The notes below the pieces were generated by a model. It was not told where the DNA came from and ran no database searches. It saw only the letters and a list, made by a program, of their open reading frames with translations. Shown one piece after another: positions 1-8,904 of a DNA stretch of 64,000 nucleotides. Where the stretch lies: assembly GCA_038205115.1 (NCBI GenBank), contig JBBRCE010000005.1:1-64000 (forward strand), in the 5' to 3' direction. Both the position numbers and the translations under genes were made by a program. Position 1 is the stretch's first letter; each line of letters begins with the position of its first letter. The stretch comes from JBBRCE01 sp038205115 (GTDB taxonomy: Bacteria; Planctomycetota; Planctomycetia; Pirellulales; JBBRCE01).

Positions 1-289
1 GCGCGCTACCCAAGAGACAAAGTACGTAGGCTTTGTTCCGCCGCCACACCTCACACAGAAAGGAACCTCACCGTATGCCCAACACACAACTCGCACCCTC
101 CTCACCGCCGGTTCGCGCGGTCCGTTCGCCATGCGCCGCGCGCGTCGCGTCGCAAAAGCAAGCGGGCTACGCTTATTTAAGGGCTAGCGTCCCGCGACAG
201 AAGCGTGCAATACTGCGGGAGCGAAAATGGATTTCGCAATCGCAAGCTTAATCCACAGTTTTTGTAGCCCCGTTATCGCCTCTCGGAAG
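1..289. other. Left-edge intergenic stretch, no supported gene
   Basis: No convincing coding region was found. The only open frame (33-251, plus) encodes an Arg/Ser/Pro-rich 72-residue peptide without recognisable domains, and I do not accept it as a gene. The first bases could belong to the flank of a gene outside the window. The DUF1598-like gene ends at 290 on the minus strand, so this stretch is at least its 3' flank. I saw no hairpin followed by a T-run. Confidence 0.4.
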
Positions 290-2035
290 TCAATCCCACC
301 ACCACGCGGTGCGCGGCAACTCTTTGGGTTTGGCGTTGCCACGCTCGGCTTGTAGCGTGCCGTAGGTGTCGACTTTCATCGCCTCGCGCTTTACCAGCGC
401 CGTGGGCTCCACCGTCACGCCGCCACTGACCGCGGCAATGATGTTCACTTTTTCGATCACGCGATGGTTGATGATCGTCTCGACTTTTGACGGCGCTTCG
501 GCCTGCGATACGCGATACTGCTTAGCGTCGCCAAAACAGGTGAGGTGCCAGTTCAACCGTTCAGGCAAGTTTTCGGACTTGAGAAGCGCGCCGACCAAGG
601 CCAGATCGAACACGTTTTGCAGTTCGGCGTAAATCGGATATTTTTTCGCAAGCGCCGGAAAATGCTCGGTGAAGTTGTGGGCGAACTCGGCGTTCTGCTC
701 GTTCGACGCGCCGGTATGAACGCGTTTGCCGAGCGCCGTGAGCAGTTCGTTTTCGCTGAGGACTTTCACGCCTTGCCCTCGAAACTGAAAGGCATCGCGA
801 TTGGCGGTAGTGGAAACCGCATCGTAGTTAAGCGTAAACCACCAGCGCAGCACATCCAGCGGCTGACTGGCGGCTTCCTTGGTTAGCGAAGACAAATAGC
901 TGGGAACTCCCAGCACACTGTCCTCCAAACCCAAGCCGACGCGCTTCATGCGATAATCGGCTTCAACCATTACGCGGCCGACACGCGTCCGCGGATCGAC
1001 ACCGTAGACCACGATGTCTTGCTGGCCCATCTGGTCGCGAAGTTTTTTCAGCCAGGCGTCGCGTTGGCCCGGCTTGAGCGGCGTTTTGTTCGATTCTTCA
1101 ACGAACGCTCGCGTGGCGGCCAATCCGGTTTCAGTAGGATCGATCGAGCAGCCGAAGCGGCCCTCTCTATCGTTGAGCATGTGGCGGAGAATCACCACGA
1201 GATCATCAAGCTGCAGTACAGGATGGCCGGTTTCGCGATTCACCAACCGCCCTTCTGCATTCTTCTGCCAGTCGCCCGCTGGACCCGCCAACACGATGTC
1301 GCCCTGCTCGGGGTAGACCAACACGTATTGAATACGCTGCAAGCCCGCGAGTGCGGCCATTTCTTCGCTCGGCTGCTGGCCGGCAGCCAAACGCAATTGA
1401 ACCTGCTTCTCCAGCCGCGTAAGTGATACTTTTCGCAACGTGGACGTCGTGCGGGCGCTGGCCGAAGTTTCGTTGCGCAAACCGTGCAGTGCTTGCATGC
1501 GGAGGCCATCGAGAGTTTGCGAATGATCTGTCTTGATCAGCGGCGCAAGCGTGCCGTGCGCGTCGACATAGACGCCGCCCGGAAAACCTTGGATCGAACC
1601 GGTTCCGCCCACATCGTCCCAGGATGTGGGGGCAATCGTCGATTTGATCAAGTTCATGGTGGTATCGAAATCGACTTGGTTTCCGCCCATCGCGCCGGCC
1701 GGCTGCATGGGCTTGTTGGCGATGCCCACCAGCAGACGACTGCGCGCCACATCGCTAGAAAGTTCACTGGCGGTCGAGAGTGCGGCACGGCGGTCGCCCG
1801 CTTGTAATTGCGCGCCGGCAATCTGACCGAGCAGTGTATCGCGCTGGTCAGTGGGCAATTGCCGCACAGCCACTAACGCCGGAGCGAATTCGCCAGCGGC
1901 AATCTGCGACTGCAGTGCCGGCAGCGGGTCGCCAGCCCGCGCAGGCTGCGGAGCGCTGAAATCGCTGACCCCAATCAGCGTCAAAACCAACAGATATCGA
2001 TATGCCGTCGCCGCGCGCCAAAAAAATCTGGCCAT
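290..2035 (-). CDS. Secreted DUF1598-like protein of unknown function
   Basis: A protein of 581 residues. The start at 2035 is chosen because AGGAGG lies 9 nt upstream of the ATG; the frame extends further upstream without such a site. The N-terminus is a signal peptide (basic MARFFWR, hydrophobic YLLVLTLIGV, cleavage near ARAGD). The central region carries YPEQGDIVLAGPAGDW followed by a GHPVLQLDDL segment and FGCSIDPTETGL, which I recall as typical of DUF1598, a family largely confined to planctomycetes. No enzymatic motif is visible. The N-terminal 100 mature residues are Ala/Gln/Leu-rich and helical, possibly TPR-like. It is transcribed divergently from the ExeA-like gene across 370 bp. 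The family call comes from memory; the function is unknown. Confidence 0.8.
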   Translation of the reverse strand: MARFFWRAATAYRYLLVLTLIGVSDFSAPQPARAGDPLPALQSQIAAGEFAPALVAVRQLPTDQRDTLLGQIAGAQLQAGDRRAALSTASELSSDVARSRLLVGIANKPMQPAGAMGGNQVDFDTTMNLIKSTIAPTSWDDVGGTGSIQGFPGGVYVDAHGTLAPLIKTDHSQTLDGLRMQALHGLRNETSASARTTSTLRKVSLTRLEKQVQLRLAAGQQPSEEMAALAGLQRIQYVLVYPEQGDIVLAGPAGDWQKNAEGRLVNRETGHPVLQLDDLVVILRHMLNDREGRFGCSIDPTETGLAATRAFVEESNKTPLKPGQRDAWLKKLRDQMGQQDIVVYGVDPRTRVGRVMVEADYRMKRVGLGLEDSVLGVPSYLSSLTKEAASQPLDVLRWWFTLNYDAVSTTANRDAFQFRGQGVKVLSENELLTALGKRVHTGASNEQNAEFAHNFTEHFPALAKKYPIYAELQNVFDLALVGALLKSENLPERLNWHLTCFGDAKQYRVSQAEAPSKVETIINHRVIEKVNIIAAVSGGVTVEPTALVKREAMKVDTYGTLQAERGNAKPKELPRTAWWWD

Positions 2036-2405
2036 TGCTGAGCGCCTCCTGATTGCCGGCTTTCTGTTTCCATCTGTAGCGTGGCGAAAAACTCTCAGCC
2101 TGTCAACAAAATTTCGCAAGCGGCGGCAACGGCAGAAAAACAGCAAACAGGTCCGGCAATTCGATCGCAAGACTTGAGTCATTCCGCGGACTTGTCTGGT
2201 TTTTGGCGGAATAGCGGATTTGGCTGTAGCCCCTATGGCGGATATACCGAACAAACAGGAGTTCGGGGGTTTGTGGTGCGCGCAGGCGTCAGCACATTCC
2301 TGTTTGGTTTCTGTTCTCGGACCGGACGTTATCGCGCCATTGGCCCAAGTTGGCTGTTGGTGACTGCCGTCCCGTTTGCCTTGCCGGTTTGTAAAGGGTC
2401 AGTCG

Positions 2406-3236
2406 ATGTATCGTGCTCATTGGGGTTTGCGAGAATCGCCGTTTCGCGGGCATTTGGATCCGCGGTTTTTTTATCAGAGCCCGACGCACGAAGAAGCGCT
2501 GGCCCGCCTGCACTTTTTGGTCGAAGAAAATCATCGCCTCGGCCTGCTGCTCGGCGATAGCGGCAGCGGCAAATCGCTGGTGCTCGAAGTTTTTTCTCGC
2601 GAAGTCCGCCGCGGCGCCGGACAACTGGCGAATCTGAGTTTGCTAGGCGTCGACGCCCACGAACTGCTGTGGATGATGGCGGCCGATTTCGGACTTGCAC
2701 CGTCGCGCTCGGACGACATTTTTCGCCTGTGGCGCTCGATTTCCGATCGACTCACAGAAAATCGCTATCAGCAGATCAACACGCTGCTGCTACTCGACGA
2801 TGCCGACGAAGCCACGCCCGACGTCTGCGATCAAATCACGCGGCTGATTCAGGCCGATTCGCTGGCACACGGTCGATTGACCGTAGTGCTGGCTTCGACC
2901 GTGCAACGCGCGGGCCGATTGGGCCAGCGACTGTTGCAGCTGACCGATCTACGGATCGACCTCGATGCCTGGCACGATCAAGACATTGAGGGCTTCGTCA
3001 ACCACGCGCTGGCCCAGGCGGGTCGTCGGCAAGCGACTTTCGAGCGCGAAGCAATCAGCCGATTGCAGCAGTTGACCGGCGGCATTCCGCGCCGGGTTAC
3101 GCAACTTGCTAATCTGGCCCTATTAGCCGGCGCGGGCCGGCGATTGAAGCAGATCGACGCCCAAACGGTCGAAGCCGCGCATCAAGAGTTGGGCATGGCC
3201 GTTCCGGCGGCGCAGGTCACTGCAATGGCGTCGTAA
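2406..3236 (+). CDS. ExeA-like AAA+ ATPase
   Basis: A 276-residue cytoplasmic ATPase of the ExeA/GspA N-terminal AAA type. The opening MYRAHWGLRESPF matches the 'YxxxfGLxxxPF' start of ExeA-like proteins, which fixes ATG 2406; a GGG-containing Shine-Dalgarno lies about 7 nt upstream. Walker A is GDSGSGKS (about residue 51) and Walker B is LLLLDDADE (about residue 130). The C-terminal part has GIPRRVTQLANLALLAG, a usual sensor-2/lid helix of the family. Family members work with secretion machinery, or with a transposition complex when paired with an integrase. Here neither partner is adjacent and no transmembrane or peptidoglycan-binding tail follows, so the partner is unknown. Confidence 0.85.
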   Translation: MYRAHWGLRESPFRGHLDPRFFYQSPTHEEALARLHFLVEENHRLGLLLGDSGSGKSLVLEVFSREVRRGAGQLANLSLLGVDAHELLWMMAADFGLAPSRSDDIFRLWRSISDRLTENRYQQINTLLLLDDADEATPDVCDQITRLIQADSLAHGRLTVVLASTVQRAGRLGQRLLQLTDLRIDLDAWHDQDIEGFVNHALAQAGRRQATFEREAISRLQQLTGGIPRRVTQLANLALLAGAGRRLKQIDAQTVEAAHQELGMAVPAAQVTAMAS

Positions 3237-3258
3237 CAGCACGGGCGCAGAGATTTGA

Positions 3259-4275
3259 CTAATCGGCCTTCATACGGCTGGGAATGATGTCGTACGCTAG
3301 ACCGAGTTTTTCGAGCGTTTTGATGCCGACATAGGTCAGGTCGAATTCCCACCAGCGGTGCCAGTTGGAGGCCGACGTCGGATCGCGATGGTGATTGTTA
3401 TGCCAGCCTTCTCCGTTGGCCAGCAACGTCACCAGCCAATTGTTGCGGCTGTGCTCGGGCGTATCGTAATTGCGGTAGCCAAACAGGTGCGAAAGCGAAT
3501 TCACGCTCCAGGTAATGTGCCAGACCAGCACGGTCCGCAAGATCACCGCCCAAACCAGCCAACTGGCCGCCAACTGCCAGCCGGCCCGCGCAGTGCCGTC
3601 GATGGCCCAACCGACGACAAATCCTGCCAAAGTAAACGCTAGGGCGTGCGCCAGGTAGATATAAATGGCCACAAAACCGCGTTGTAGCCACAAGTAAAAC
3701 GGCTTGCGGATCACGTCTGGAGCAAACCGTTCGTACCAATTCCAGTTTTGCGTTTGGCTGTTATCAATGACCAGCCAGCCCATGTGCCCCCACAAAAAGT
3801 TCACCAGCGGACTATGCGGGTCGGGCTGTTCGTCCGAATCTTTGTGATGCTGCCGGTGAGTGGCCACCCAAGTTGCGGGCGTATCTTCCATGCAGAACAG
3901 AGCAAAAAATACGAACATCCGTTCGACCCACTCGGGACATTTGAAGCTGCGATGCGTCAACAAGCGGTGGTAACCGATGTTGATGCCAGAGCCGAATAAA
4001 TGAATGCCCACAAAGCACAGCGCCGCGCCGCTCCAGCTAAACAGCCAAGGCACGCAGGCCAGCAGCGCAAAAACATGCATCGCGGCGATCGGCGCCGCAT
4101 AGCGCCAGCGGATTCGCCGCCCAACGCCAACTGGCAGCGACAATCGCTGCAATCGTGCCTGACCTTTGAAATCCGGCTTCGGATTCACCGTCGCCGGATT
4201 GGCCGCATCCAGATGCGCGGAATTGGCCGCGTCGTCGTGGCCAGAATCTGTGGACGGGAGCAGTTGCTGAGACAT
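3259..4275 (-). CDS. Membrane acyl-CoA/acyl-lipid delta-9-type desaturase
   Basis: A 338-residue di-iron fatty acid desaturase of the stearoyl-CoA desaturase/OLE1/DesC group. It introduces a double bond into acyl chains in the cytoplasmic membrane. The three histidine boxes are present: HRLLTHRSF (HxxxxH), HRQHHKDSD (HxxHH) and HNNHHRDPT (HxxHH), plus the conserved NSLSHLFG. Two pairs of hydrophobic helices separate the boxes. ATG 4275 is the first methionine of a plausible N-terminus; the first 50 residues are polar and variable. The Shine-Dalgarno is weak. It ends 23 bp from the convergent ExeA-like gene. The substrate cannot be told from sequence. Confidence 0.9.
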   Translation of the reverse strand: MSQQLLPSTDSGHDDAANSAHLDAANPATVNPKPDFKGQARLQRLSLPVGVGRRIRWRYAAPIAAMHVFALLACVPWLFSWSGAALCFVGIHLFGSGINIGYHRLLTHRSFKCPEWVERMFVFFALFCMEDTPATWVATHRQHHKDSDEQPDPHSPLVNFLWGHMGWLVIDNSQTQNWNWYERFAPDVIRKPFYLWLQRGFVAIYIYLAHALAFTLAGFVVGWAIDGTARAGWQLAASWLVWAVILRTVLVWHITWSVNSLSHLFGYRNYDTPEHSRNNWLVTLLANGEGWHNNHHRDPTSASNWHRWWEFDLTYVGIKTLEKLGLAYDIIPSRMKAD

Positions 4276-5256
4276 GCGGTAACGCTCGTGGCTTCGAATT
4301 GACGACCAAGGTAACCGTCCATGATCTGTGGTACCGGGCAACGCCGGAATCCGTTGGCCGTCGCACCGTTGAGTCTGAAGCTGTACGCACGCGAAGTCAA
4401 GTTGAGAAACCGAAAAAACCGGGTTCCCGCCGCTAAGTTTCGCCACCACGCGGAAACTTTGGGCGTCAATCTCATGACGGAGATTTGACGAGCCCAAAGG
4501 CTGCACGCGCGATGACGATTGTTTCCGCAGCGGACGCCATCGAACTGACCGCGTTCGATTGATCGGCCGATGAGCCGAGTTGCGTGGGAACGGGCGCTTA
4601 TCAGATCGAGCGCGCGAGCCAATTCTTCGGCCCGGGTTTCTCATACGCCGCTTTTTCTGGAAAGGCCAAGGGCGATAAGATAATGGCAGCTATCGTTGGT
4701 TTCCCGGTGGACGTTGCCGGTTCAGTAAGGCAGCCGTCCGTCGATCGCAACTCGCGCAATGACTGCGCGGGCTGTCGGCGGCGTTGGGATCAGGTCGCGC
4801 GCAGATGGCTTTCAAGCATTCGGGGCATTCGCCCAGCGGATTGCGGTCTGTATCGTGATCTGGCGTCAGCAAGTGGCGCAACAGCTTCATCGCCACGTCG
4901 AGCGATTCGATGGGCGTCGATCCAGAAAATGACGCTCCGAAAACGCGTTCTGCCTCGCTGTGTTGACGCACCAGCGGCGCACTGCCATCAAAAACCATCG
5001 GCGCTACTCCGTGTTCAGAGAACGCGATATCGGACATGCCGCAAACCAGTGAACGAGACTGTCACCACGGCGTGGCGAAAAGCAATACTGGCGGACATTC
5101 AACCGTACGTTAAAAATCGTCGGGGGAGTCGATGGCGATCGGAAATGTCTCGAATTGGCGATAGCGTCGAGCGCGCGCTCGTCACCATCGCTACCATCGC
5201 TTTTAGCGACCGAGGAATGATCGCACGCTGCAAGGCGCCGCTGGCCGATTACAGAC
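4276..5256. other. Gene-poor 1-kb stretch
   Basis: No reliable gene is visible. The best candidate is a minus-strand frame at 4690-5037 (115 residues) containing CPECLKAICA and a later CASC pair, which might be a decayed zinc-binding protein. It has no Shine-Dalgarno and I recognise no family. Longer frames on the plus strand here are Arg/Ser-rich and look like noise. The stretch leads directly into the xylB fragment at 5260, so it may be decaying DNA. Confidence 0.35.
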
Positions 5257-5259
5257 CGG

Positions 5260-5363
5260 CAATCTGTTTAAAATCGCTCCGCAGCGAGCGATAAAGCTAG
5301 CTATTGTTAGATGGAAATCCCGCGGTCGTGCAACGTTACGGCCGCTGTCTGATTGGGCGTTGC
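5260..5363 (-). pseudogene. Duplicated 3' fragment of xylulokinase
   Basis: About 104 bp that closely match the last 100 bp of the intact xylulokinase gene (6762-6862), in the same orientation. An exact shared block includes AATCGCTCCGCAGCGAGCG. Read in the xylB frame it gives TPNQTAAVTLHDRGISI and then a stop, against TPTQKAAVKLYDRSFPIY in the intact gene. A 4-bp insertion (TAGC) follows. It is clearly non-functional. It begins 11 bp after the stop of the heme-motif protein gene, so that gene is bracketed by two xylB tails. Similarity ends at 5363 and does not continue into the rest of xylB. Confidence 0.85.
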
Positions 5364-5374
5364 TATCCCGCCGT

Positions 5375-6664
5375 CTAACCTGCGAAACCGGCCAGCGTAT
5401 CGGTCAGAATTTCGCGGATCGCCGCGCGATCCTTGTCGCTTAAATAGCGGAACTTGGGTCCCGGATCTTTGTCAAACAAGATTTCGTGCATCCGCCGCTG
5501 CACGTACAGTTTGGCCTCGGTTGGCAAAGAGGAAAAGCTTTCCGAATACACCAGATAGCTGCAGGGATATTTGAACATCCGCGTTTTCAAGTCGAACTCC
5601 CGCAGCGAGCGGCCTTGCTTATCGCGCGGACCGCAAGCAGCAAACTCATCGGCGAACTTGCCTGAGCCCACGACCTTGGCCGTTAGCCGGGCTTCTTCGC
5701 AAAAGAATAGATATTCGACCAGCGGTTCGCACGAACTTTTAATGCGGCTCTTCGTGCTATCCCACTGCTGCTCGGCCGGCTTGCCCAACTCGCGATTGAG
5801 GGCTTGCTGGTAGAACATCGCCTGCCGCGTGCCGAAATTGGCCTGCGTGATGCAATTGTGCATATCCACTTGATGCTCGAGCACCATCAAAGCCACGATA
5901 TCACTCTGCGGAGTCAAATAGGCCTTGGTATCAAAGCGGCTGGAAAGATTCGTAACATTTTGCCCTGACGAGTTATCGATCTCGTCGGGCCGCGACAGTT
6001 TGCCACTGACGATCAGATTACCCAAATGCTTTTGCTCGCCGTGCGTGCCGGTTACATACCAACCGCCCCAGCGCTGGCTAAGCGGACTTTGGTGATTGGT
6101 GCGAAATGTCCCCGCAGAAAGTTCAGGCAAGCCGGTCTCGTTGCAATACACGGAACGAATGATCAGACCCGGCACGCCCTTTGTCGACGAAGAACCGTGG
6201 CAGATCAGGCAGTTGTCCGTCTGTCGCACGATTCGCGGCGCGGTTTTACCCTCTTGATCGAGGGTGTAAAACACCGAGCCCAACTGATTATCGATGGTCG
6301 AGATTTCGAGTGCTTCGCCATTACGGCAATAGCCGACAAACGTATCGTCATTGAAGTACAACGCCCGTGGTGTGGCGGGCGAGATTCGTTGCCGCTGCAA
6401 ACTGGTCTTCGAGAAAACTAATGTTTGCGACGACTGCGGAACATCGAGCGCCGCTAACATCGCCGGCAAATAGCCCTTTTCATCGTCATACTTCAGCGAC
6501 TGTTTGCCGGCCTCGATTGCGGCAATTAGTTTGCTCACACGATCCGTAGGCGATGATTTCGAGTACTGGATCGGTTCTTGCTCAAAGCCCTGCCCGTGCG
6601 CTGCGGCAGTAATCGCCAGGAGCACGCCGTGAATGCAAATCGCTTTGATGCCAAAAGTATTCAT
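5375..6664 (-). CDS. Exported protein with one CxxCH heme-c motif
   Basis: A 429-residue exported protein. An N-terminal signal peptide (MNTFGIKAICIHGVLLAITAAAHG) is followed by a mature domain holding one heme-c attachment motif, CLICHGSS, near residue 154. Only one CxxCH is present, so at most one covalent heme is expected. The context DNCLICHGSS...GVPGLIIRSV looks like a conserved planctomycete family of unknown role. A distal axial ligand cannot be assigned; candidate His or Met residues lie in the long C-terminal helical half. It acts in the periplasm. The start at 6664 has GAAGG very close upstream. It lies between intact xylB and the xylB fragment, which suggests it was involved in a local duplication. 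Confidence 0.75.
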   Translation of the reverse strand: MNTFGIKAICIHGVLLAITAAAHGQGFEQEPIQYSKSSPTDRVSKLIAAIEAGKQSLKYDDEKGYLPAMLAALDVPQSSQTLVFSKTSLQRQRISPATPRALYFNDDTFVGYCRNGEALEISTIDNQLGSVFYTLDQEGKTAPRIVRQTDNCLICHGSSSTKGVPGLIIRSVYCNETGLPELSAGTFRTNHQSPLSQRWGGWYVTGTHGEQKHLGNLIVSGKLSRPDEIDNSSGQNVTNLSSRFDTKAYLTPQSDIVALMVLEHQVDMHNCITQANFGTRQAMFYQQALNRELGKPAEQQWDSTKSRIKSSCEPLVEYLFFCEEARLTAKVVGSGKFADEFAACGPRDKQGRSLREFDLKTRMFKYPCSYLVYSESFSSLPTEAKLYVQRRMHEILFDKDPGPKFRYLSDKDRAAIREILTDTLAGFAG

Positions 6665-6751
6665 CCCTTCAATCTACTGCCGCAGTCGAACGATTGCAAT
6701 TCTGCAATGGGATCGTGGGAAACGTCTTGACGAGCGGATTCGAACTTCACG

Positions 6752-8278
6752 CTAGATCGCCGCAATCTGTTTGAAATCGCTCCGCAGCGAGCGATAAAGC
6801 TGTTGATAGATGGGAAAACTGCGGTCGTACAACTTCACGGCCGCTTTCTGGGTGGGCGTTTCCTTCACCACGCTGATCGTCGCCGCGCAGGCTTCTTGAA
6901 TGTTTTTGAACGCGCCGGCGCCCACGGCCGCCAACAGCGCTACGCCGTAGCCGGGGCCTTCTTCGGAATTCAGAGTGACGACCTTTTGTCCAAACATGTC
7001 GGCCTGAATTTGCCGCCACAGCGGGCTGCGCGAACCGCCGCCCGACGCGCGAATTTGCTTGACCGGCACGCCCAGTTCTCGAATGATGGCCAGGCTATCG
7101 CGCATGGCGTAGCCCACGCCTTCCATCACCGAGCGCACCAAATGCCCGCGCTTGTGCGCGAGCGTCAAGCCGATGAAGCAGGCCCGCGCATCGGGATCGG
7201 CATGCGGCGTGCGCTCGCCCGACAAATACGGCAAAAAGAACAAGCCTTGGCTGCCTGCGGGCACGCTGGCCGCCTCGGCCGTGAGGGCTTCATAAGCATC
7301 GACGCCGGCCGCCTTTGCCGCGGCAATCTCGGCGGCGCACAGTTGATTGCGGAACCACTGCAAACAACCGCCGCCCGATAAACTCACGCCCATCATGTGC
7401 CACTTGCCGCGCACCGCATGGCAGAACGTGTGCAACCGGCCCTGCGGATCGATTTCCACCGTATCGCTATGCACAAACATAATGGCCGATGTGCCGATGG
7501 ACGTGCTCAACGCGCCTTTGTTGACGATGCCGTTGCCCAGCGCGCCAGCCGCGCAATCGCCCGCGCCGCCGACGACAACGCAATCCGTGGTGAGTCCCAG
7601 CAGTTCGGCCGCCTGCCGAGTCAATGTGCCGGTCACATCTTCCGATTCATAACACTTGGCCAGCAGGCTGGAGTCGAGTTCCAACTTGGAGAGCAGCTTG
7701 GTCGACCAATTTCGCTTGGCTACGTCCAACAGCAACATGCCGCTGGCATCGCTCACGTCGGTGGCGAATTCGCCCGTCAGGCGGCGGCGCACATCGTCCT
7801 TGGGCAGCAGCACTTTGACGGTCTTGGCGAAGTTGCGCGGCTCGTGATTTCGCAGCCACAAAATCTTCGGTGCGGTAAAACCCGTCAGCGCCGGATTGGC
7901 GACCATTTTAATGAGCTGTTTGCGTCCGCCGGCGCGTTCTTCCAGTTCTTGGCATTCGGCCGCGGTCCGTTGATCGTTCCACAACAGCGCTTTGCGAACC
8001 ACGTTGTTGTGTTTATCCAAAAACACCGATCCGTGCATTTGTCCGGAGAGGCCAATGCTTTTGACGTCGGCCGGTTTGAGTTGAGCTTTTTCGACCACTT
8101 GGCGCACCGTGGCGATCGTCGCTTTCCACCAATCTTCCGGATCTTGCTCGCTCCACAACGGCTGGGGGTGATAGCTGGGATACTCGGCCGTGGCTTCGGC
8201 CAGAATCTTGCCGCGCTCGTCGATGGCCAGCGTCTTGGTGCCGGACGTGCCGATATCGATGCCGAGAAATACGCCCAT
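6752..8278 (-). CDS. xylB: Xylulokinase
   Basis: A 508-residue FGGY-family sugar kinase that phosphorylates D-xylulose with ATP to feed the pentose phosphate pathway. The N-terminus MGVFLGIDIGTSGTKTLAID is the phosphate-1 loop, and GLSGQMHGSVFLD is the XylB-type substrate region with the catalytic Asp downstream in LLWNDQRT. The second FGGY domain shows GGAGDCAAGALGNG, LPYLSGERTPHADP and ASGGGSRSPLWRQI. Length is normal. ATG 8278 is chosen because the domain begins there. No xylose isomerase or transporter is adjacent, so the gene appears monocistronic. A degraded copy of its last 100 bp sits at 5260-5363. Confidence 0.95.
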   Translation of the reverse strand: MGVFLGIDIGTSGTKTLAIDERGKILAEATAEYPSYHPQPLWSEQDPEDWWKATIATVRQVVEKAQLKPADVKSIGLSGQMHGSVFLDKHNNVVRKALLWNDQRTAAECQELEERAGGRKQLIKMVANPALTGFTAPKILWLRNHEPRNFAKTVKVLLPKDDVRRRLTGEFATDVSDASGMLLLDVAKRNWSTKLLSKLELDSSLLAKCYESEDVTGTLTRQAAELLGLTTDCVVVGGAGDCAAGALGNGIVNKGALSTSIGTSAIMFVHSDTVEIDPQGRLHTFCHAVRGKWHMMGVSLSGGGCLQWFRNQLCAAEIAAAKAAGVDAYEALTAEAASVPAGSQGLFFLPYLSGERTPHADPDARACFIGLTLAHKRGHLVRSVMEGVGYAMRDSLAIIRELGVPVKQIRASGGGSRSPLWRQIQADMFGQKVVTLNSEEGPGYGVALLAAVGAGAFKNIQEACAATISVVKETPTQKAAVKLYDRSFPIYQQLYRSLRSDFKQIAAI

Positions 8279-8452
8279 GATGCTGCCCAATCTGCGTTGC
8301 TGCCGCGCGTCTGGAAGAACTGCCGCCCGATGAACCGCGCCCGCGGTTTTGGTTGGAATTCTATGCTGCAAAGCGGCGGTTCGCAACGCGCCACCGGCGA
8401 TTCATGCGCATCGCCAAGTCCGGCATGAAATTGTGCGTATTAAAGAAGCGGT

Positions 8453-8557
8453 TTAAGAATTGGCACCGTCGTAACAGAACGTGGCCCGCTCGCTCAGCGG
8501 ATTGATCGTGGCCAGAATCGTGCCATTGGCGTAGTAGACCGTGGTCGTAGAACTTCG
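8453..8557 (-). pseudogene. RHS/YD-repeat gene fragment
   Basis: On the minus strand this short stretch encodes TTVYYANGTILATINPL followed by SERATFCYDGAN and a stop. That is the spacing and sequence of an RHS/YD repeat (xxxYxxNGxxxxxxxPLxxRxTxxYD). There is no start and no flanking repeats. The preceding 60 bp continue only in another frame (a segment with GRLSMLIDPSL), consistent with a frameshifted remnant. Large RHS proteins are common in planctomycetes. It sits upstream of xylB and contributes no function that I can see. Confidence 0.5.
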
Positions 8558-8654
8558 ACGTGGGGTGAACCGGGGTGGTCATTTGCAGCGACGGGTCGAT
8601 GAGCATCGACAGCCGGCCGGCAAAACCGTCGGAGATCGTCGAGCGGCTACTCGC

Positions 8655-8867
8655 TCAACAATTCAAAAGGTTTAACTGACCAATATAACCCCGCTTGAGA
8701 TTTGAACCGCACCAAGGGCACGGTTTTAGGAATGGACCGCTTCGCAGTCGCACGATGATCGTCATTTTTTCGTTACACGCGGTTGGAGTTGTCGCAAACG
8801 CCTTGCGCACAAATTCATACCCCCGTCGCTCAATCTGCACCGGGTTCCGAGCCGGCACGAGCTGCAC
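8655..8867 (-). CDS. Possible 70-residue protein with a CxxC zinc-ribbon half
   Basis: A short frame starting at GTG 8867 with GGCGGA 7-8 nt upstream. It ends in LKPCPWCGSNLKRGY, a knuckle of the kind found in zinc ribbons (CPxCG), with only one CxxC pair. The N-terminal half (QIERRGYEFVRKAFATTP) reads like a real polypeptide. I do not recognise a family. It lies in a region with other decayed sequences, so it could also be a remnant. Confidence 0.35.
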   Translation of the reverse strand: MQLVPARNPVQIERRGYEFVRKAFATTPTACNEKMTIIVRLRSGPFLKPCPWCGSNLKRGYIGQLNLLNC

Positions 8868-8904
8868 AGCTTATTCCGCCCAGAACAGCAGCTGACGCTG
8901 GCGG

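Noticed and set aside
4690..5037. 115-residue minus-strand frame with CPECLKAIC
   Set aside because: No Shine-Dalgarno and no recognised family; could be decayed, so it is only noted in the intergenic entry.
7397..8428. 343-residue plus-strand frame opposite xylulokinase
   Set aside because: Antisense shadow of xylB, with no start signal or domain.
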